A DNA stretch of 45,887 bases from an uncultured Oscillospiraceae bacterium (GCA_905211675.1 CAJMBP010000002.1:1-45887), one strand, 5' to 3'. Positions 15,622 through 24,142 are shown, counted from the first letter of the stretch. Notes: generated by a model from the letters alone, not told the origin. A program made the numbers and translations.

Positions 15622-16391
15622 AGAGTTATACCCCCTAAAAGCAACATAGCAAGTATAAAGCCTATGGCAAGGCCTGCCGCCCAAAGAATACTCTCAACAA
15701 AACGCATAAGTCCGGATATGGTATCGCCCACCAACAAATCGCGCACCGAATTTGTAAAAGCCGCGCCCGGTATCAATATCATTATTACCCCTATTGTAAC
15801 CATATCGACATTTACAAACGACAGAAGCTTTGCGGCAGTAAAAATCAAAACGCCTACCGAAAACGAACAAACAATGTTAAATATTATATTGTTTGGAAAT
15901 ATTGACGCAAACCTTCGCTGAAACAATCCGACAAGCAATGCAAAAATTGCCGCGGCAATGCCGTCGAATATATTTCCGCCGAAAAATGCGGCAAAAGCCC
16001 CCGCAGCTAATGCCGAGCCCAAATAAAACTTCCAAGGGTTTGTGGGTATTCGGCAATTTTTAATTTCTGATTCAAGTTGCTCGACAGGCAAAGGCTGCTC
16101 ACAGCATCTTCTGCTTAATGCATTAAGCCCTTCAAGCCGCCACAGCTTGTTGCTGCCCGGATTTCCGACGCGTCGACTTTCGGTTATTAGATTTCCGTCT
16201 GAAAACTTCATTGTAATTACAATGCTTGTAGGAATTACCAGCACATTGGTTTCGGTTGCGCCGTAAGCCCTGCCCATAAGCGACAGGGTGTTTTCAACAC
16301 GGCGAACCTCACCGCCCGAGCAAAACATCATTTCGCCCATATCAAGCAGTAAGTACAAAAGCTTGTATTCTTCGCTTTTTGTAAGTTTCAT
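15618..16391 (-). CDS. ThrE-family threonine/serine exporter, large subunit
   Basis: A 257-residue protein matching the N-terminal half of ThrE (the DUF1212 type). The soluble N-terminus carries the conserved GEMMFCSGGEVRRVENT segment (18-34) and VLVIPTSIVIT near 50. About five membrane helices follow from residue 120, with the IPGAAFTNSVRDLL signature near 208. It is translationally coupled to the small subunit and lies 33 bp after uvrB in the same direction, so it may be read through from the uvrB promoter. Confidence 0.87.
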   Translation of the reverse strand: MKLTKSEEYKLLYLLLDMGEMMFCSGGEVRRVENTLSLMGRAYGATETNVLVIPTSIVITMKFSDGNLITESRRVGNPGSNKLWRLEGLNALSRRCCEQPLPVEQLESEIKNCRIPTNPWKFYLGSALAAGAFAAFFGGNIFDGIAAAIFALLVGLFQRRFASIFPNNIIFNIVCSFSVGVLIFTAAKLLSFVNVDMVTIGVIMILIPGAAFTNSVRDLLVGDTISGLMRFVESILWAAGLAIGFILAMLLLGGITL

Positions 16392-16424
16392 AAATGTTTC
16401 CCCTTTTATTTGAAAAGGTTTATA

Positions 16425-18386
16425 TTATTTTGATTTTCTCAATTTTTCAATTCGGTCACGCAGATACGCCGCATGCTCAAATTCAAGAATTTTAGCCGCC
16501 TGCTTCATCTCGGCGGTAAGACGCTTAATAAGCATTTCTTTTTCGGCACGCGAAAGCTTTTTATCGGTATTTTCACCCTCTGCTTTAGTGCCGATTTCAA
16601 TAATATCCCGAACATCCTTGACAATGGTTTTAGGCGTTATGCCGTGCGACTTGTTATACGCCTGCTGAACGTTTCTGCGGCGCTCGGTCTCGCGAATAGC
16701 GTTTTCCATAGATCGTGTAACACTGTCAGCATACATTATTACCTCGCCGTCCGCATTACGCGCGGCACGGCCTATTGTTTGCACAAGCGAGGTTTCACTG
16801 CGCAAAAAGCCTTCTTTATCGGCGTCAAGTATAGCAACAAGCGACACCTCGGGTATATCAAGACCCTCTCTTAGCAGATTTATGCCCACAAGCACATCAA
16901 ACTCGCCGAGCCGCAAATCGCGTATAATCTCCATACGCTCTATCGTGTCAATATCATAGTGCATATAACGCACTTTAATATCAAGGTTTTCGAGGTATTC
17001 GGTAAGGTCCTCTGCCATTTTCTTGGTAAGGGTTGTTATAAGCACGCGCTCTTTCTTTGCAACGCGCATATTTATCTGCGATACAATATCGTCTATCTGT
17101 CCGTCGCTTGGCTTAACCGTGACTACAGGGTCTAAAAGACCTGTCGGTCTTATTACCTGCTCAACTATCTGCGCTGCATGTTCTTTTTCAAAATCACCGG
17201 GTGTCGCCGACACAAACACCGCCTGATTTATATGATTGTAAAACTCCTCAAAATTAAGCGGTCGGTTGTCATAAGCCGACGGAAGACGGAAGCCGTATTC
17301 TATAAGGTTGTCTTTACGCCCTCTGTCGCCGCCGAACATACCGCGCACCTGCGGCAATGTAACATGCGATTCGTCAACAAAAAGGAGAAAATCATCGGGA
17401 AAATAGTCAAGCAAGGTTGACGGCGTACTGCCGGGTGCTCTGCGCGAAAGCACGCGCGAATAGTTTTCTATGCCTTTGCACACACCTATTTCACGCAACA
17501 TTTCAATGTCATATTCGGTGCGTTGACGAATACGCTGCGCCTCAATCAGTTTGCCGTTTTCGGTAAAGAAGGCAACGCGCTCTTCCATTTCATTTTTAAG
17601 GTCATTGAGCGCATCCTCAAGCTTATCCTGCGGCACAATATAATGCGACGCAGGATATATTGCAGTATGAAGCAGAAACTGCTTAACCTCGCCCGTAAGT
17701 GTGTTTATTTCGCTTATTCGGTCAATTTCATCCCCGAAAAATTCAATTCTCAAAGCATTACCGTAAGAGTATGCAGGATACACCTCTACCGTATCGCCGC
17801 GAACGCGAAATTTGTTTCGTACAAAGTTAATGTCGTTGCGTTCGTACTGCAAATCTACCAGCTTGTGAATAAGCTCATCACGGCTTTTTTGCATACCCGT
17901 GCGAAGTGATATTACCATGTTTCGATAATCAATCGGGTTGCCGAGCGAATATATGCACGAAACAGATGCAACAATTATAACATCACGCCGCTCTGAAAGC
18001 GCGCAGGTGGCGCTGTGGCGAAGCTTGTCAATCTCATCATTTATGGAGCTGTCTTTTTCAATATAGGTATCGGTGCCCGGTATATATGCCTCCGGCTGAT
18101 AATAGTCATAGTAGGACACAAAATACTCCACCGCATTTTCGGGGAAAAATTCGCGAAATTCTGAACACAACTGTGCGGCGAGGGTTTTATTATGAGCAAG
18201 AACTAAAGTCGGCTTATTTACATTGGCTATAATATTCGCCATTGTAAAGGTTTTTCCCGAACCGGTAACACCCAATAAAACCTGCTCTTTCATACCGCTT
18301 TCGACGCCCGCGGTAAGCCTTGCTATCGCCTGCGGTTGGTCACCAGTAGGCTTATATTTTGAATGTAAAATGAACTTATCCTGCAC
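16425..18386 (-). CDS. uvrB: Excinuclease ABC subunit B
   Basis: A 653-residue DNA damage-verifying helicase-like subunit of nucleotide excision repair, of usual length. Walker A is GVTGSGKT (39-46). The damage-wedging beta-hairpin is in SYYDYYQPEAYIPGTDTYIE (near 92-111), the DESH helicase box near 338, and motif VI QTIGRAARN near 540. The C-terminal UVR motif (~615-650) contacts UvrC. Start is GTG 18386 after GAGGGTGA; an overlapping ATG is out of frame. No LexA-type box is evident upstream, though an inverted repeat covers the promoter region. Confidence 0.98.
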   Translation of the reverse strand: MQDKFILHSKYKPTGDQPQAIARLTAGVESGMKEQVLLGVTGSGKTFTMANIIANVNKPTLVLAHNKTLAAQLCSEFREFFPENAVEYFVSYYDYYQPEAYIPGTDTYIEKDSSINDEIDKLRHSATCALSERRDVIIVASVSCIYSLGNPIDYRNMVISLRTGMQKSRDELIHKLVDLQYERNDINFVRNKFRVRGDTVEVYPAYSYGNALRIEFFGDEIDRISEINTLTGEVKQFLLHTAIYPASHYIVPQDKLEDALNDLKNEMEERVAFFTENGKLIEAQRIRQRTEYDIEMLREIGVCKGIENYSRVLSRRAPGSTPSTLLDYFPDDFLLFVDESHVTLPQVRGMFGGDRGRKDNLIEYGFRLPSAYDNRPLNFEEFYNHINQAVFVSATPGDFEKEHAAQIVEQVIRPTGLLDPVVTVKPSDGQIDDIVSQINMRVAKKERVLITTLTKKMAEDLTEYLENLDIKVRYMHYDIDTIERMEIIRDLRLGEFDVLVGINLLREGLDIPEVSLVAILDADKEGFLRSETSLVQTIGRAARNADGEVIMYADSVTRSMENAIRETERRRNVQQAYNKSHGITPKTIVKDVRDIIEIGTKAEGENTDKKLSRAEKEMLIKRLTAEMKQAAKILEFEHAAYLRDRIEKLRKSK

Positions 18387-18417
18387 ATTCTCACCCTCTC
18401 TGATTCTATAATTTATT

Positions 18418-18440
18418 ATAAATCAAACTAATTGATTTAT
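18418..18440. promoter_or_regulatory. Perfect 9-bp-arm inverted repeat in the uvrB promoter region
   Basis: ATAAATCAA-ACTAA-TTGATTTAT. It overlaps the TATAAT-like -10 region reading toward uvrB on the minus strand. It does not match the Gram-positive LexA consensus I know. It is a possible operator, but AT-rich composition weakens the case. Confidence 0.4.
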
Positions 18441-18505
18441 TGTAACATAAACATTTCAAAAAGTAAATACAGAGTATAGCGCTCGCAACACTAGATTTTT
18501 TACAT

Positions 18506-18531
18506 AAAAAAGGCATCGCCAAGCGATGCCT
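18506..18531 (-). terminator. Rho-independent terminator after the DUF5107 gene
   Basis: AGGCATCGC and GCGATGCCT form a 9-bp stem with a 3-nt loop, followed by six Ts on the minus strand. It lies 36 bp beyond the stop at 18567 and separates this unit from uvrB. Confidence 0.92.
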
Positions 18532-18566
18532 GATAGCTATATGGTGTTTCGGGATAAATCATATTA

Positions 18567-20537
18567 TTACATTGTCATTCTGAATTCAAATTTATCGGGA
18601 ACCAAAGGCTCTGCATCACTTTCTTTTCCTTCTGCTTTATCGAGCAGTTTTTTCATTTTTATCCAAGAATAAGTAAGCAACAATTCGCCCTCTCTTATAT
18701 TGGTAATAACCGTGTCGCCGTAAAGATCAAAAACTTCCTTGGCTTCCTCCGCTTTACCCGTGTTAACATAAGCAGAAATCAAATACAAAAGCACCCTGCC
18801 GTCGTGTGCCGCTTCAAAGGGCAACTTTTTTATCTGCTTAATAATTTCTCCGTAACATTCAAGTTCATTTAAAATTCTCAAATTTTCACGAACCAGTGAA
18901 ATATCACTGTTATTGCTATTTAAAGATTTAATTACAAAATCTGCTGAGGTTTTCGGTGTTCCGTATTTATATTCAAAACACGCCATCACGTAAAAAGTCC
19001 AAGCGTTTTTCGCATATTTTAAAGACTTTTTAAGATTCTTTTCGGCTGACACGCTATCGTTTTCCGACAGCGCTATTGTGCCGAGTTGCAAATAAGCATA
19101 CCAATTTTTGCTGTCTTTATTTAAAACCGCTTTTTCAAGCAACTGTTTAAACCTGTTGCCGCATATCCACGAAACAGATGCCTTGTCAGAATCGTAATTG
19201 CCGATTGTACCGTTTTTAAGCAGTGAAAGCCAAGGCTGCTGTTCGTAACCTGTCTCGCCAAAATCAAGATGCTCAGGCATGGGATATCCGAACTCGCTTT
19301 TTTTACACTCACACTCTAAAGCACCCCAGCCACTGCCCCGCAAAATGACCTTATCGGCTTTGCGTTTTAAATGTGTTGCGTTTTTAAAAATATTTTCAAG
19401 CTCTAAATTTGAAACATATTCATTCACTGTTTTCTGCGCTGCGGAATATTCCCCATGAGCAATGTCTTTATCTATTTTTATCGCACCGTAACTTTCAACC
19501 CATTCAAAAACAGCTCCCGGCGGCATTGGAACACATTCATATTGTGTCTGACCTATACCTGCTTGAATTTCTATATAATGTCCGTTATTTCCGTCTGTGC
19601 GAAGAAATTTTTGCCAATTATTTGAACCCCTGTTTTGACCCCACACAAAAAGCTTTCTGCCCTTTTGCACCGAAGTTGATGCCTGGCAAATACCGTAACC
19701 GTCTGCATCTAAAGCACAAATATATTTGTTTTCGGCATTTTTAGTTCGCCAAAAGTGGTCTATCGCATTTTTATTCTGTGTGGGATATGTAATATCAACT
19801 CCGTCTGAAATAAAACTTTTTATTTTTCGTACCGCACCGTCTTCTGATGAATTTATATACGCCTCATTAGCGGGAACAATTATTCTGCCGCCTTCAAATT
19901 CTTCAACTGCAATATTGCTCCACCAATATGTAGGTACAACCTGTTGATTGGGATTATAAAGCCGCACACCGACAAACAAATTTTCAGAGTTATCGGGCAA
20001 CCAAGCATCAACCTGATACACACAGCCGCGAATTCGTTCATACTCATAAAAACGGATAACGGGTGTTCCGTCATCAGTTTTAAGAACGGCTGTATGCAAC
20101 GGTGAACATGTGTAAACACTGTGACCGATTAGTCCGAAATTCCATTCGACGCCGCCGCAAAACCAGGCATCGCAAAGAGCAAGATTGCAGAAAGTGACTG
20201 AATTGTTTGTAAGTAACAGATCTCTTTTTTGTTTTTTATCATACAGCGACCAAAGCCTGCCGCCAAGCTCAGGCAGAAAAACCGCCTTTAAATATTCATT
20301 TTCAAGAGCAACGCTCATCATCTGCTTTTCCTTAAGCTCTCTGCCGTACATACATTGTTTTTTGTAAGGAAAAACATCATCTATAAAACCGTATCCTACA
20401 TAAACGCCGTCATCTTCATCTAAATAATTTTTAGTAAGTTGTTGAACATTTTTAGTTTTAAACACCGCAGGAACCGTGCTCGGATCACCCAAATCAGCAA
20501 TTTTTATTTTTTTGCTTTCAATGCTCAGTGATGACAT
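18567..20537 (-). CDS. DUF5107 domain protein with C-terminal TPR repeats
   Basis: A 656-residue protein without a signal peptide, so predicted cytoplasmic. Residues ~35-350 match DUF5107, a galactose-mutarotase-like beta-sandwich domain; ALENEYLKAVFLPELGGRLW (near 78), GGVEWNFG and HGEY segments are characteristic. Residues ~465-620 are helical repeats of TPR type (NKDSKNWYAYLQLGTIALSE, then AEKNLKKSLKYAKNAWTFYV). The ATG has AAAGGAGGGG upstream. It follows a DMT transporter gene by 54 bp, probably from the same promoter, and ends at a strong terminator. It likely handles a sugar or glycoside taken up or exported with the transporter; catalytic activity is not demonstrable from sequence. Confidence 0.82.
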   Translation of the reverse strand: MSSLSIESKKIKIADLGDPSTVPAVFKTKNVQQLTKNYLDEDDGVYVGYGFIDDVFPYKKQCMYGRELKEKQMMSVALENEYLKAVFLPELGGRLWSLYDKKQKRDLLLTNNSVTFCNLALCDAWFCGGVEWNFGLIGHSVYTCSPLHTAVLKTDDGTPVIRFYEYERIRGCVYQVDAWLPDNSENLFVGVRLYNPNQQVVPTYWWSNIAVEEFEGGRIIVPANEAYINSSEDGAVRKIKSFISDGVDITYPTQNKNAIDHFWRTKNAENKYICALDADGYGICQASTSVQKGRKLFVWGQNRGSNNWQKFLRTDGNNGHYIEIQAGIGQTQYECVPMPPGAVFEWVESYGAIKIDKDIAHGEYSAAQKTVNEYVSNLELENIFKNATHLKRKADKVILRGSGWGALECECKKSEFGYPMPEHLDFGETGYEQQPWLSLLKNGTIGNYDSDKASVSWICGNRFKQLLEKAVLNKDSKNWYAYLQLGTIALSENDSVSAEKNLKKSLKYAKNAWTFYVMACFEYKYGTPKTSADFVIKSLNSNNSDISLVRENLRILNELECYGEIIKQIKKLPFEAAHDGRVLLYLISAYVNTGKAEEAKEVFDLYGDTVITNIREGELLLTYSWIKMKKLLDKAEGKESDAEPLVPDKFEFRMTM

Positions 20538-20591
20538 ACAATGCCCCTCCTTTTACAATTTAAAATAAATTTGTAAACCCGTTATTCAAAT

Positions 20592-21443
20592 TTAGATATT
20601 TAAAAACACTGCCGAAACCATACCAACCATAAGTCCGGCAAACTGTAGTTTGGTAAGCTTTTCTTTATACATAAATTTTGAAAGCAAATAGGTTGCAAGC
20701 AAGCCGCCCGCAGAAAGCACAGGATAAAAAACGGAAAGCGGCATTTTACCCATAACAACCATCGTCAAAAGATTTACCATTCCATTCATAACTCCGCAAG
20801 CCGTACATATAAGCCAGCCCGATTTAACATAGAATTTAATTTCTTTTCTCTCTTTAATAAAAATCATCAAAATCATAACAACCATTACTATGGTTAAAGC
20901 CATTATCATAAATTCGTTTTTAAAAGCACCATCAAACGCTACTTGCTCCATCTTTTGCATAACCGAGCACATACCGTTTGAAACCGAAGCAATCGCCGCA
21001 TATACAAGCCATTTTACAGATATTCCTGTACCTTCTATCTTACCGTTGCTTAAAAATATTGAAATCAAAAGCAAAACAATTCCCACAACAAGCCCTGTGG
21101 TCACTTTGTCATCTAAAAATAAAATGCCGTAAAATGTGGGCAACAACAAAGAATATGATATCATCAAAGTGGTAAGCGAAAGTGGGCCAATCGGCACCGC
21201 TAAAACCGTAAACACCGTTGATAAGCAATAAAATATCGCAAAAGCAGCAGCATACGGCAGTACCCCTATTTTAAACTCAAAACCGTCTGCAGATATAACA
21301 AAAAACACCAAAGCAAAAAACGCTGTTGCAGCAGTAAAAAAATAAACTCCCTTGCCTTTTGTTTTATCGGTATATGGCTTTTTCAACACACCCTGAAGTG
21401 AGCATAGAATTACAATAGCCAAAATTGAAATCAAATTAAACAA
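20592..21443 (-). CDS. DMT-superfamily (EamA-like) membrane transporter
   Basis: A 283-residue protein with about ten predicted membrane helices, arranged as two repeats of five as in EamA transporters. Repeat 1 includes VPIGPLSLTTLMISYSLLLP near 87; repeat 2 includes GKMPLSVFYPVLSAGGLLATY near 235. The start is taken as TTG 21443 because GGAGG lies 9 nt upstream; the GTG at 21452 abuts that ribosome site. It heads the DUF5107 unit and diverges from a PocR-AraC regulator, so it probably moves a small metabolite, perhaps a sugar, under that regulator's control. The direction of transport is unknown. Confidence 0.8.
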   Translation of the reverse strand: MFNLISILAIVILCSLQGVLKKPYTDKTKGKGVYFFTAATAFFALVFFVISADGFEFKIGVLPYAAAFAIFYCLSTVFTVLAVPIGPLSLTTLMISYSLLLPTFYGILFLDDKVTTGLVVGIVLLLISIFLSNGKIEGTGISVKWLVYAAIASVSNGMCSVMQKMEQVAFDGAFKNEFMIMALTIVMVVMILMIFIKERKEIKFYVKSGWLICTACGVMNGMVNLLTMVVMGKMPLSVFYPVLSAGGLLATYLLSKFMYKEKLTKLQFAGLMVGMVSAVFLNI

Positions 21444-21466
21444 GTAAATCACCCTCCTATGTCACG

Positions 21467-21495
21467 ATTATACCGAGCTGTTAGCATAATTGAAA
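21467..21495 (-). promoter_or_regulatory. Promoter of the DMT-DUF5107 unit
   Basis: Minus-strand TTTCAA (21495-21490), 17 bp, TATAAT (21472-21467). The weak -35 and perfect -10 fit an activator-dependent promoter. Confidence 0.65.
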
Positions 21496-21508
21496 TAAAT
21501 ATCTTCCT

Positions 21509-21526
21509 AAAATATTGCAATATTTT
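21509..21526. promoter_or_regulatory. 18-bp perfect palindrome between divergent promoters, likely AraC-family operator
   Basis: AAAATATTGCAATATTTT. It lies about 15 bp upstream of the -35 of the minus-strand transporter promoter and overlaps the -35 of the plus-strand regulator promoter. That placement would allow activation of the transporter and self-repression of the regulator. Confidence 0.55.
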
Positions 21527-21543
21527 CCCAAACAGAGTACAAT
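21515..21543 (+). promoter_or_regulatory. Promoter of the PocR-AraC regulator
   Basis: TTGCAA (21515-21520), 17 bp, TACAAT (21538-21543), about 30 bp before the regulator's ATG. The -35 is inside the palindrome. Confidence 0.62.
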
Positions 21544-21573
21544 AATGAAAAAACGCATATACGGTGATTACTT

Positions 21574-22368
21574 ATGAAAATAAAATATAACACACAGCAA
21601 ATAACCGAAATTTTAAAAGATTTAAAAAGTCTTACAGGAATAACCATAGTCTTTTTGGATCTTGACGGAAATTCAATTTCTCCGCATGAAAAAGATGAGG
21701 ATTTTTGTTTGGTTATGCAATCTGACAACAGTATAAAAGAAAAATGTTCTCAATCGGATTACAAATTGCTGAACAGGTGCAAAAACAGCGGAAAGTATGA
21801 ATGCCATATGTGTCATTTAGGACTTTATGATTCCGCCATGCCGATAATAAAATCAGGAATTACCGCGGGTTATATATTGATGGGTAGAATACGCTCTTTA
21901 AAGTCGCCCCAAAAATTTACATTTTCCGACAATAAAAAGCTATCGGAACTTTACAAAAAATTACCGGTGTTTACCGATATTCAGTTAGAAAGCTTGAGAT
22001 CGCTGTTAGCGAATATAACTTTTCCCAGCGCAATCGAAATCGAGCAAAACGAAATTATTGAAGAAATTGCCGAATTTATAGAAAAAAATATAACTGAAAA
22101 TTTATCGGTCGGCTTTATATGTAAAAAATTTTTTATTTCAAAAAACCGTCTTTACAAAGATTTCAAAGAACATTACGGTTGCACATTTAACGAATATGTC
22201 ACAAACATAAGGCTTGAAAAAGCAAAAGAGCTGTTGCTTAAAACCAAAGAGCCCATATATGCTGTCTGCGAAAAAATCGGCACTGATAATTACTCTTATT
22301 TTTCAAACCTTTTCAAAAAGAAAGCAGGAATGTCACCCTCGGCATTCAGAAATCAAAATCGCGTATAA
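21574..22368 (+). CDS. AraC-family transcriptional regulator with PocR sensory domain
   Basis: A 264-residue DNA-binding regulator. Residues ~5-150 resemble the PocR ligand-binding domain, with a cysteine cluster (C45, C58, C69, C77, C80; ECHMCHLGLYDSAMPI) and the GYILMGRIRS strand near 99. In the family this domain binds small organic ligands; the cysteines may hold a metal. Residues ~165-262 form the two-helix-turn-helix AraC domain, with FNEYVTNIRLEKAKELLLKT and YFSNLFKKKAGMSPSAFR. It is divergent from the DMT transporter and DUF5107 genes across a 130-bp region that contains a palindrome, so it most likely controls them and itself. Confidence 0.92.
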   Translation: MKIKYNTQQITEILKDLKSLTGITIVFLDLDGNSISPHEKDEDFCLVMQSDNSIKEKCSQSDYKLLNRCKNSGKYECHMCHLGLYDSAMPIIKSGITAGYILMGRIRSLKSPQKFTFSDNKKLSELYKKLPVFTDIQLESLRSLLANITFPSAIEIEQNEIIEEIAEFIEKNITENLSVGFICKKFFISKNRLYKDFKEHYGCTFNEYVTNIRLEKAKELLLKTKEPIYAVCEKIGTDNYSYFSNLFKKKAGMSPSAFRNQNRV

Positions 22369-22394
22369 TTGTGTGTATTATGTCATAAATCTAA

Positions 22395-22595
22395 TTTTAG
22401 TATAAATTGTTATCTATTTTGAGCAAAGGCTTGTGGCGTAGTATAACGCATCGTCGATACGGTCTTTAAAGTTATCGGCGTCTATTTTTTCATAAAGCCC
22501 TGCCTTTTTCATACTTTGCAACGACTGTTAATTAACTTGCGAAAATATTTGAGGTTTGTCCGTATTTTTTAGTTATATCACAAATTATACTAAAA
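22395..22595. repeat. Possible small element bounded by imperfect 19-bp terminal inverted repeats
   Basis: TTTTAGTATAAATTGTTAT at 22395-22413 pairs with the reverse complement of ATCACAAATTATACTAAAA at 22577-22595 (17 of 19 match). The 201-bp interval contains a gene remnant but no intact gene. No clear target-site duplication is visible. In DNA this AT-rich, a chance match is possible. Confidence 0.35.
22414..22524 (-). pseudogene. Remnant of a SulP-type anion transporter C-terminus (STAS end)
   Basis: In the otherwise gene-free 334-bp stretch 22369-22702, the minus strand has an open run of 36 codons ending in TAG. It reads LQSMKKAGLYEKIDADNF, then KDRIDDALYYATSLCSK. The pattern 'K-AGLY-KI---NF---ID-AL--A' closely resembles the very C-terminus of SulP/STAS proteins. 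A stop codon lies two codons upstream in frame, there is no ribosome site, and nothing SulP-like precedes it. It is therefore a decayed fragment, not a gene. Confidence 0.5.
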
Positions 22596-22624
22596 ATAAA
22601 GTTACAACACAATATTTTACATAT

Positions 22625-22658
22625 AAAAAAGCAGATACCTTTTTGTATCTGCTTTTTA
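22625..22658. terminator. Bidirectional Rho-independent terminator
   Basis: GCAGATAC (22631-22638) and GTATCTGC (22645-22652) form an 8-bp stem extended by A-T pairs, with an A-run on the left and a T-run on the right. It serves both the regulator gene (plus) and the hydrogenase operon (minus), which converge here. Confidence 0.9.
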
Positions 22659-22702
22659 GCATTATTGAAGTTGTAAATCTAACAATGTAAATTTTTTACC
22701 GC

Positions 22703-24130
22703 TTATTTTAAGAACGATACGGCATCCGAAATAGTTTTTTCGTAAGCCTCTCTGCCGTATTTATCGACCTCGGCTTTATTCTTTTCGCCGTGAGTAAGGC
22801 AACCTGCGCCGCCTATGCAACCGCCTACACACGCCATACCTTCTATAAAGTTTGCATCAAGAACATTTTTGCTTTTTTTGAGCAATGCCATACGGCACTC
22901 CTCTATACCGTCGCAGGCAATCGCTTTCAAATCGAATTCAATATTCTGTTCTTTAAGACCTTGTTCAACGGCACAGCTGAGTCCGCCCGAGCGTGCGAAA
23001 ATTCTGCCGAAATACGATGCGTTATCCAACACATCCTCTTCAAGAGTTGTTATATCAATATCTTTACTGTCAAATAACGCCTGCAATTCCTCAAAGGTCA
23101 TAACAGCGTCAATGTAGGGCTTTACACTTTCAAGCTGAACTTCGGCTTTTTTTGCGGTGCAAGGGCCTATAAATATAACCTTGGAGTTTTTATCGGTTTC
23201 CTTTATATACTTTGCCAATGTTGCCATAGGCGAAAGGTTGTGAGATACAAAGGGCAGCATATCGGGAAAAGCAGATTTAATGTACTGAACAAAAGCAGGA
23301 CAGCATGAGCTTGTTAAAAATCCTTTTTCGGCAAGCTCCTTTGATTCTGCCTGAGCCACCATATCCGCCCCGAGAGCCGCTTCAATAACAGTAAAGAATC
23401 CGAGCTTTTTAAGTCCGCTTATAACCTGACCGAGTTTGGCATAGGTAAACTGACTTGAAATTGACGGCGCGACTGCGGCATAAACCTTATACGCCGAATT
23501 ATTGTTGCTCTTTTTAATAAAATCAATTACATTCAGTATGTAAGACTTATCTGTAATGGCGCCGAACGGGCATTGATAAACGCACGCCCCGCACTGAATA
23601 CACTTGCTGTTGTCGATTGCGGCGGCATTATCGTTATTTATTGAAATCGCCTTTACCTTACACGCAATCTGGCAGGGGCGTTTACGGTTTACGATTGCCG
23701 AATAAGGGCAAACCTTTGCACACTGTCCGCACTCGACGCATTTTGACTTGTCTATATGAGCCACATGGTTATGGTCAAAGGATATTGCGCCCCTTTTGCA
23801 AACATCCTCGCAACGGTGAGCCAAACAGCCGCGACAGGAATCGGTAACCTCGTATCCCGCCGCAGGGCATTCGTCACAGGCTATGTCAATAACCTCAATA
23901 ACATTGGGGTTTTCTTTGTCTCCGCCCATGGCCATTCTTACGCGCTCGTTGAGTATTGCCCTTTCTTTGTAAACACAGCAACGCATTGTGGGGGTTTTAC
24001 CCGGTACAATGGTTTTTGGTATTTCGGTGACATTATTAAGGAGGGTGTCATTCCAAGCGTTGCGGGCAACCTCGCGCAAAACCTTATATTTTAAGTGCTG
24101 CACTTTAGTATCAAATTTTCTTATTCCCAT
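22703..24130 (-). CDS. [FeFe]-hydrogenase, group B-like, with N-terminal ferredoxin domains
   Basis: A 475-residue, probably cytoplasmic, iron-sulfur enzyme. The N-terminal half has cysteine clusters for several [4Fe-4S] centres (C85/88/99/102/107/111; C131/134/137/141; C153/157; C177/180/183/187). The H-cluster motifs follow. L1 is TSSCCPAF with C276 and C277, retaining the proton-transfer cysteine. L2 is GPCTAKKAE with C324 (the usual Met before Pro is Gly). L3 is EGMACVGGC with C434 and C438. The arrangement matches the group B (FeFe_hydrog_B1-type) family rather than classical group A. It should interconvert protons and H2 using ferredoxin. It is the last gene of the adhE-hydS operon, 12 bp after the phosphatase. 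The HydEFG maturases are not in the window. Confidence 0.9.
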   Translation of the reverse strand: MGIRKFDTKVQHLKYKVLREVARNAWNDTLLNNVTEIPKTIVPGKTPTMRCCVYKERAILNERVRMAMGGDKENPNVIEVIDIACDECPAAGYEVTDSCRGCLAHRCEDVCKRGAISFDHNHVAHIDKSKCVECGQCAKVCPYSAIVNRKRPCQIACKVKAISINNDNAAAIDNSKCIQCGACVYQCPFGAITDKSYILNVIDFIKKSNNNSAYKVYAAVAPSISSQFTYAKLGQVISGLKKLGFFTVIEAALGADMVAQAESKELAEKGFLTSSCCPAFVQYIKSAFPDMLPFVSHNLSPMATLAKYIKETDKNSKVIFIGPCTAKKAEVQLESVKPYIDAVMTFEELQALFDSKDIDITTLEEDVLDNASYFGRIFARSGGLSCAVEQGLKEQNIEFDLKAIACDGIEECRMALLKKSKNVLDANFIEGMACVGGCIGGAGCLTHGEKNKAEVDKYGREAYEKTISDAVSFLK

Positions 24131-24142
24131 AACACATTCTCC

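Noticed and set aside
15601..15921. Plus-strand open frame opposite the ThrE large-subunit gene
   Set aside because: It is antisense to a recognisable membrane-protein gene, and its composition mirrors hydrophobic codons on the other strand.
18387..18480. SOS (LexA) box upstream of uvrB
   Set aside because: I looked for the Gram-positive GAAC-N4-GTTC-type motif and found none; only an unrelated AT-rich inverted repeat is present.
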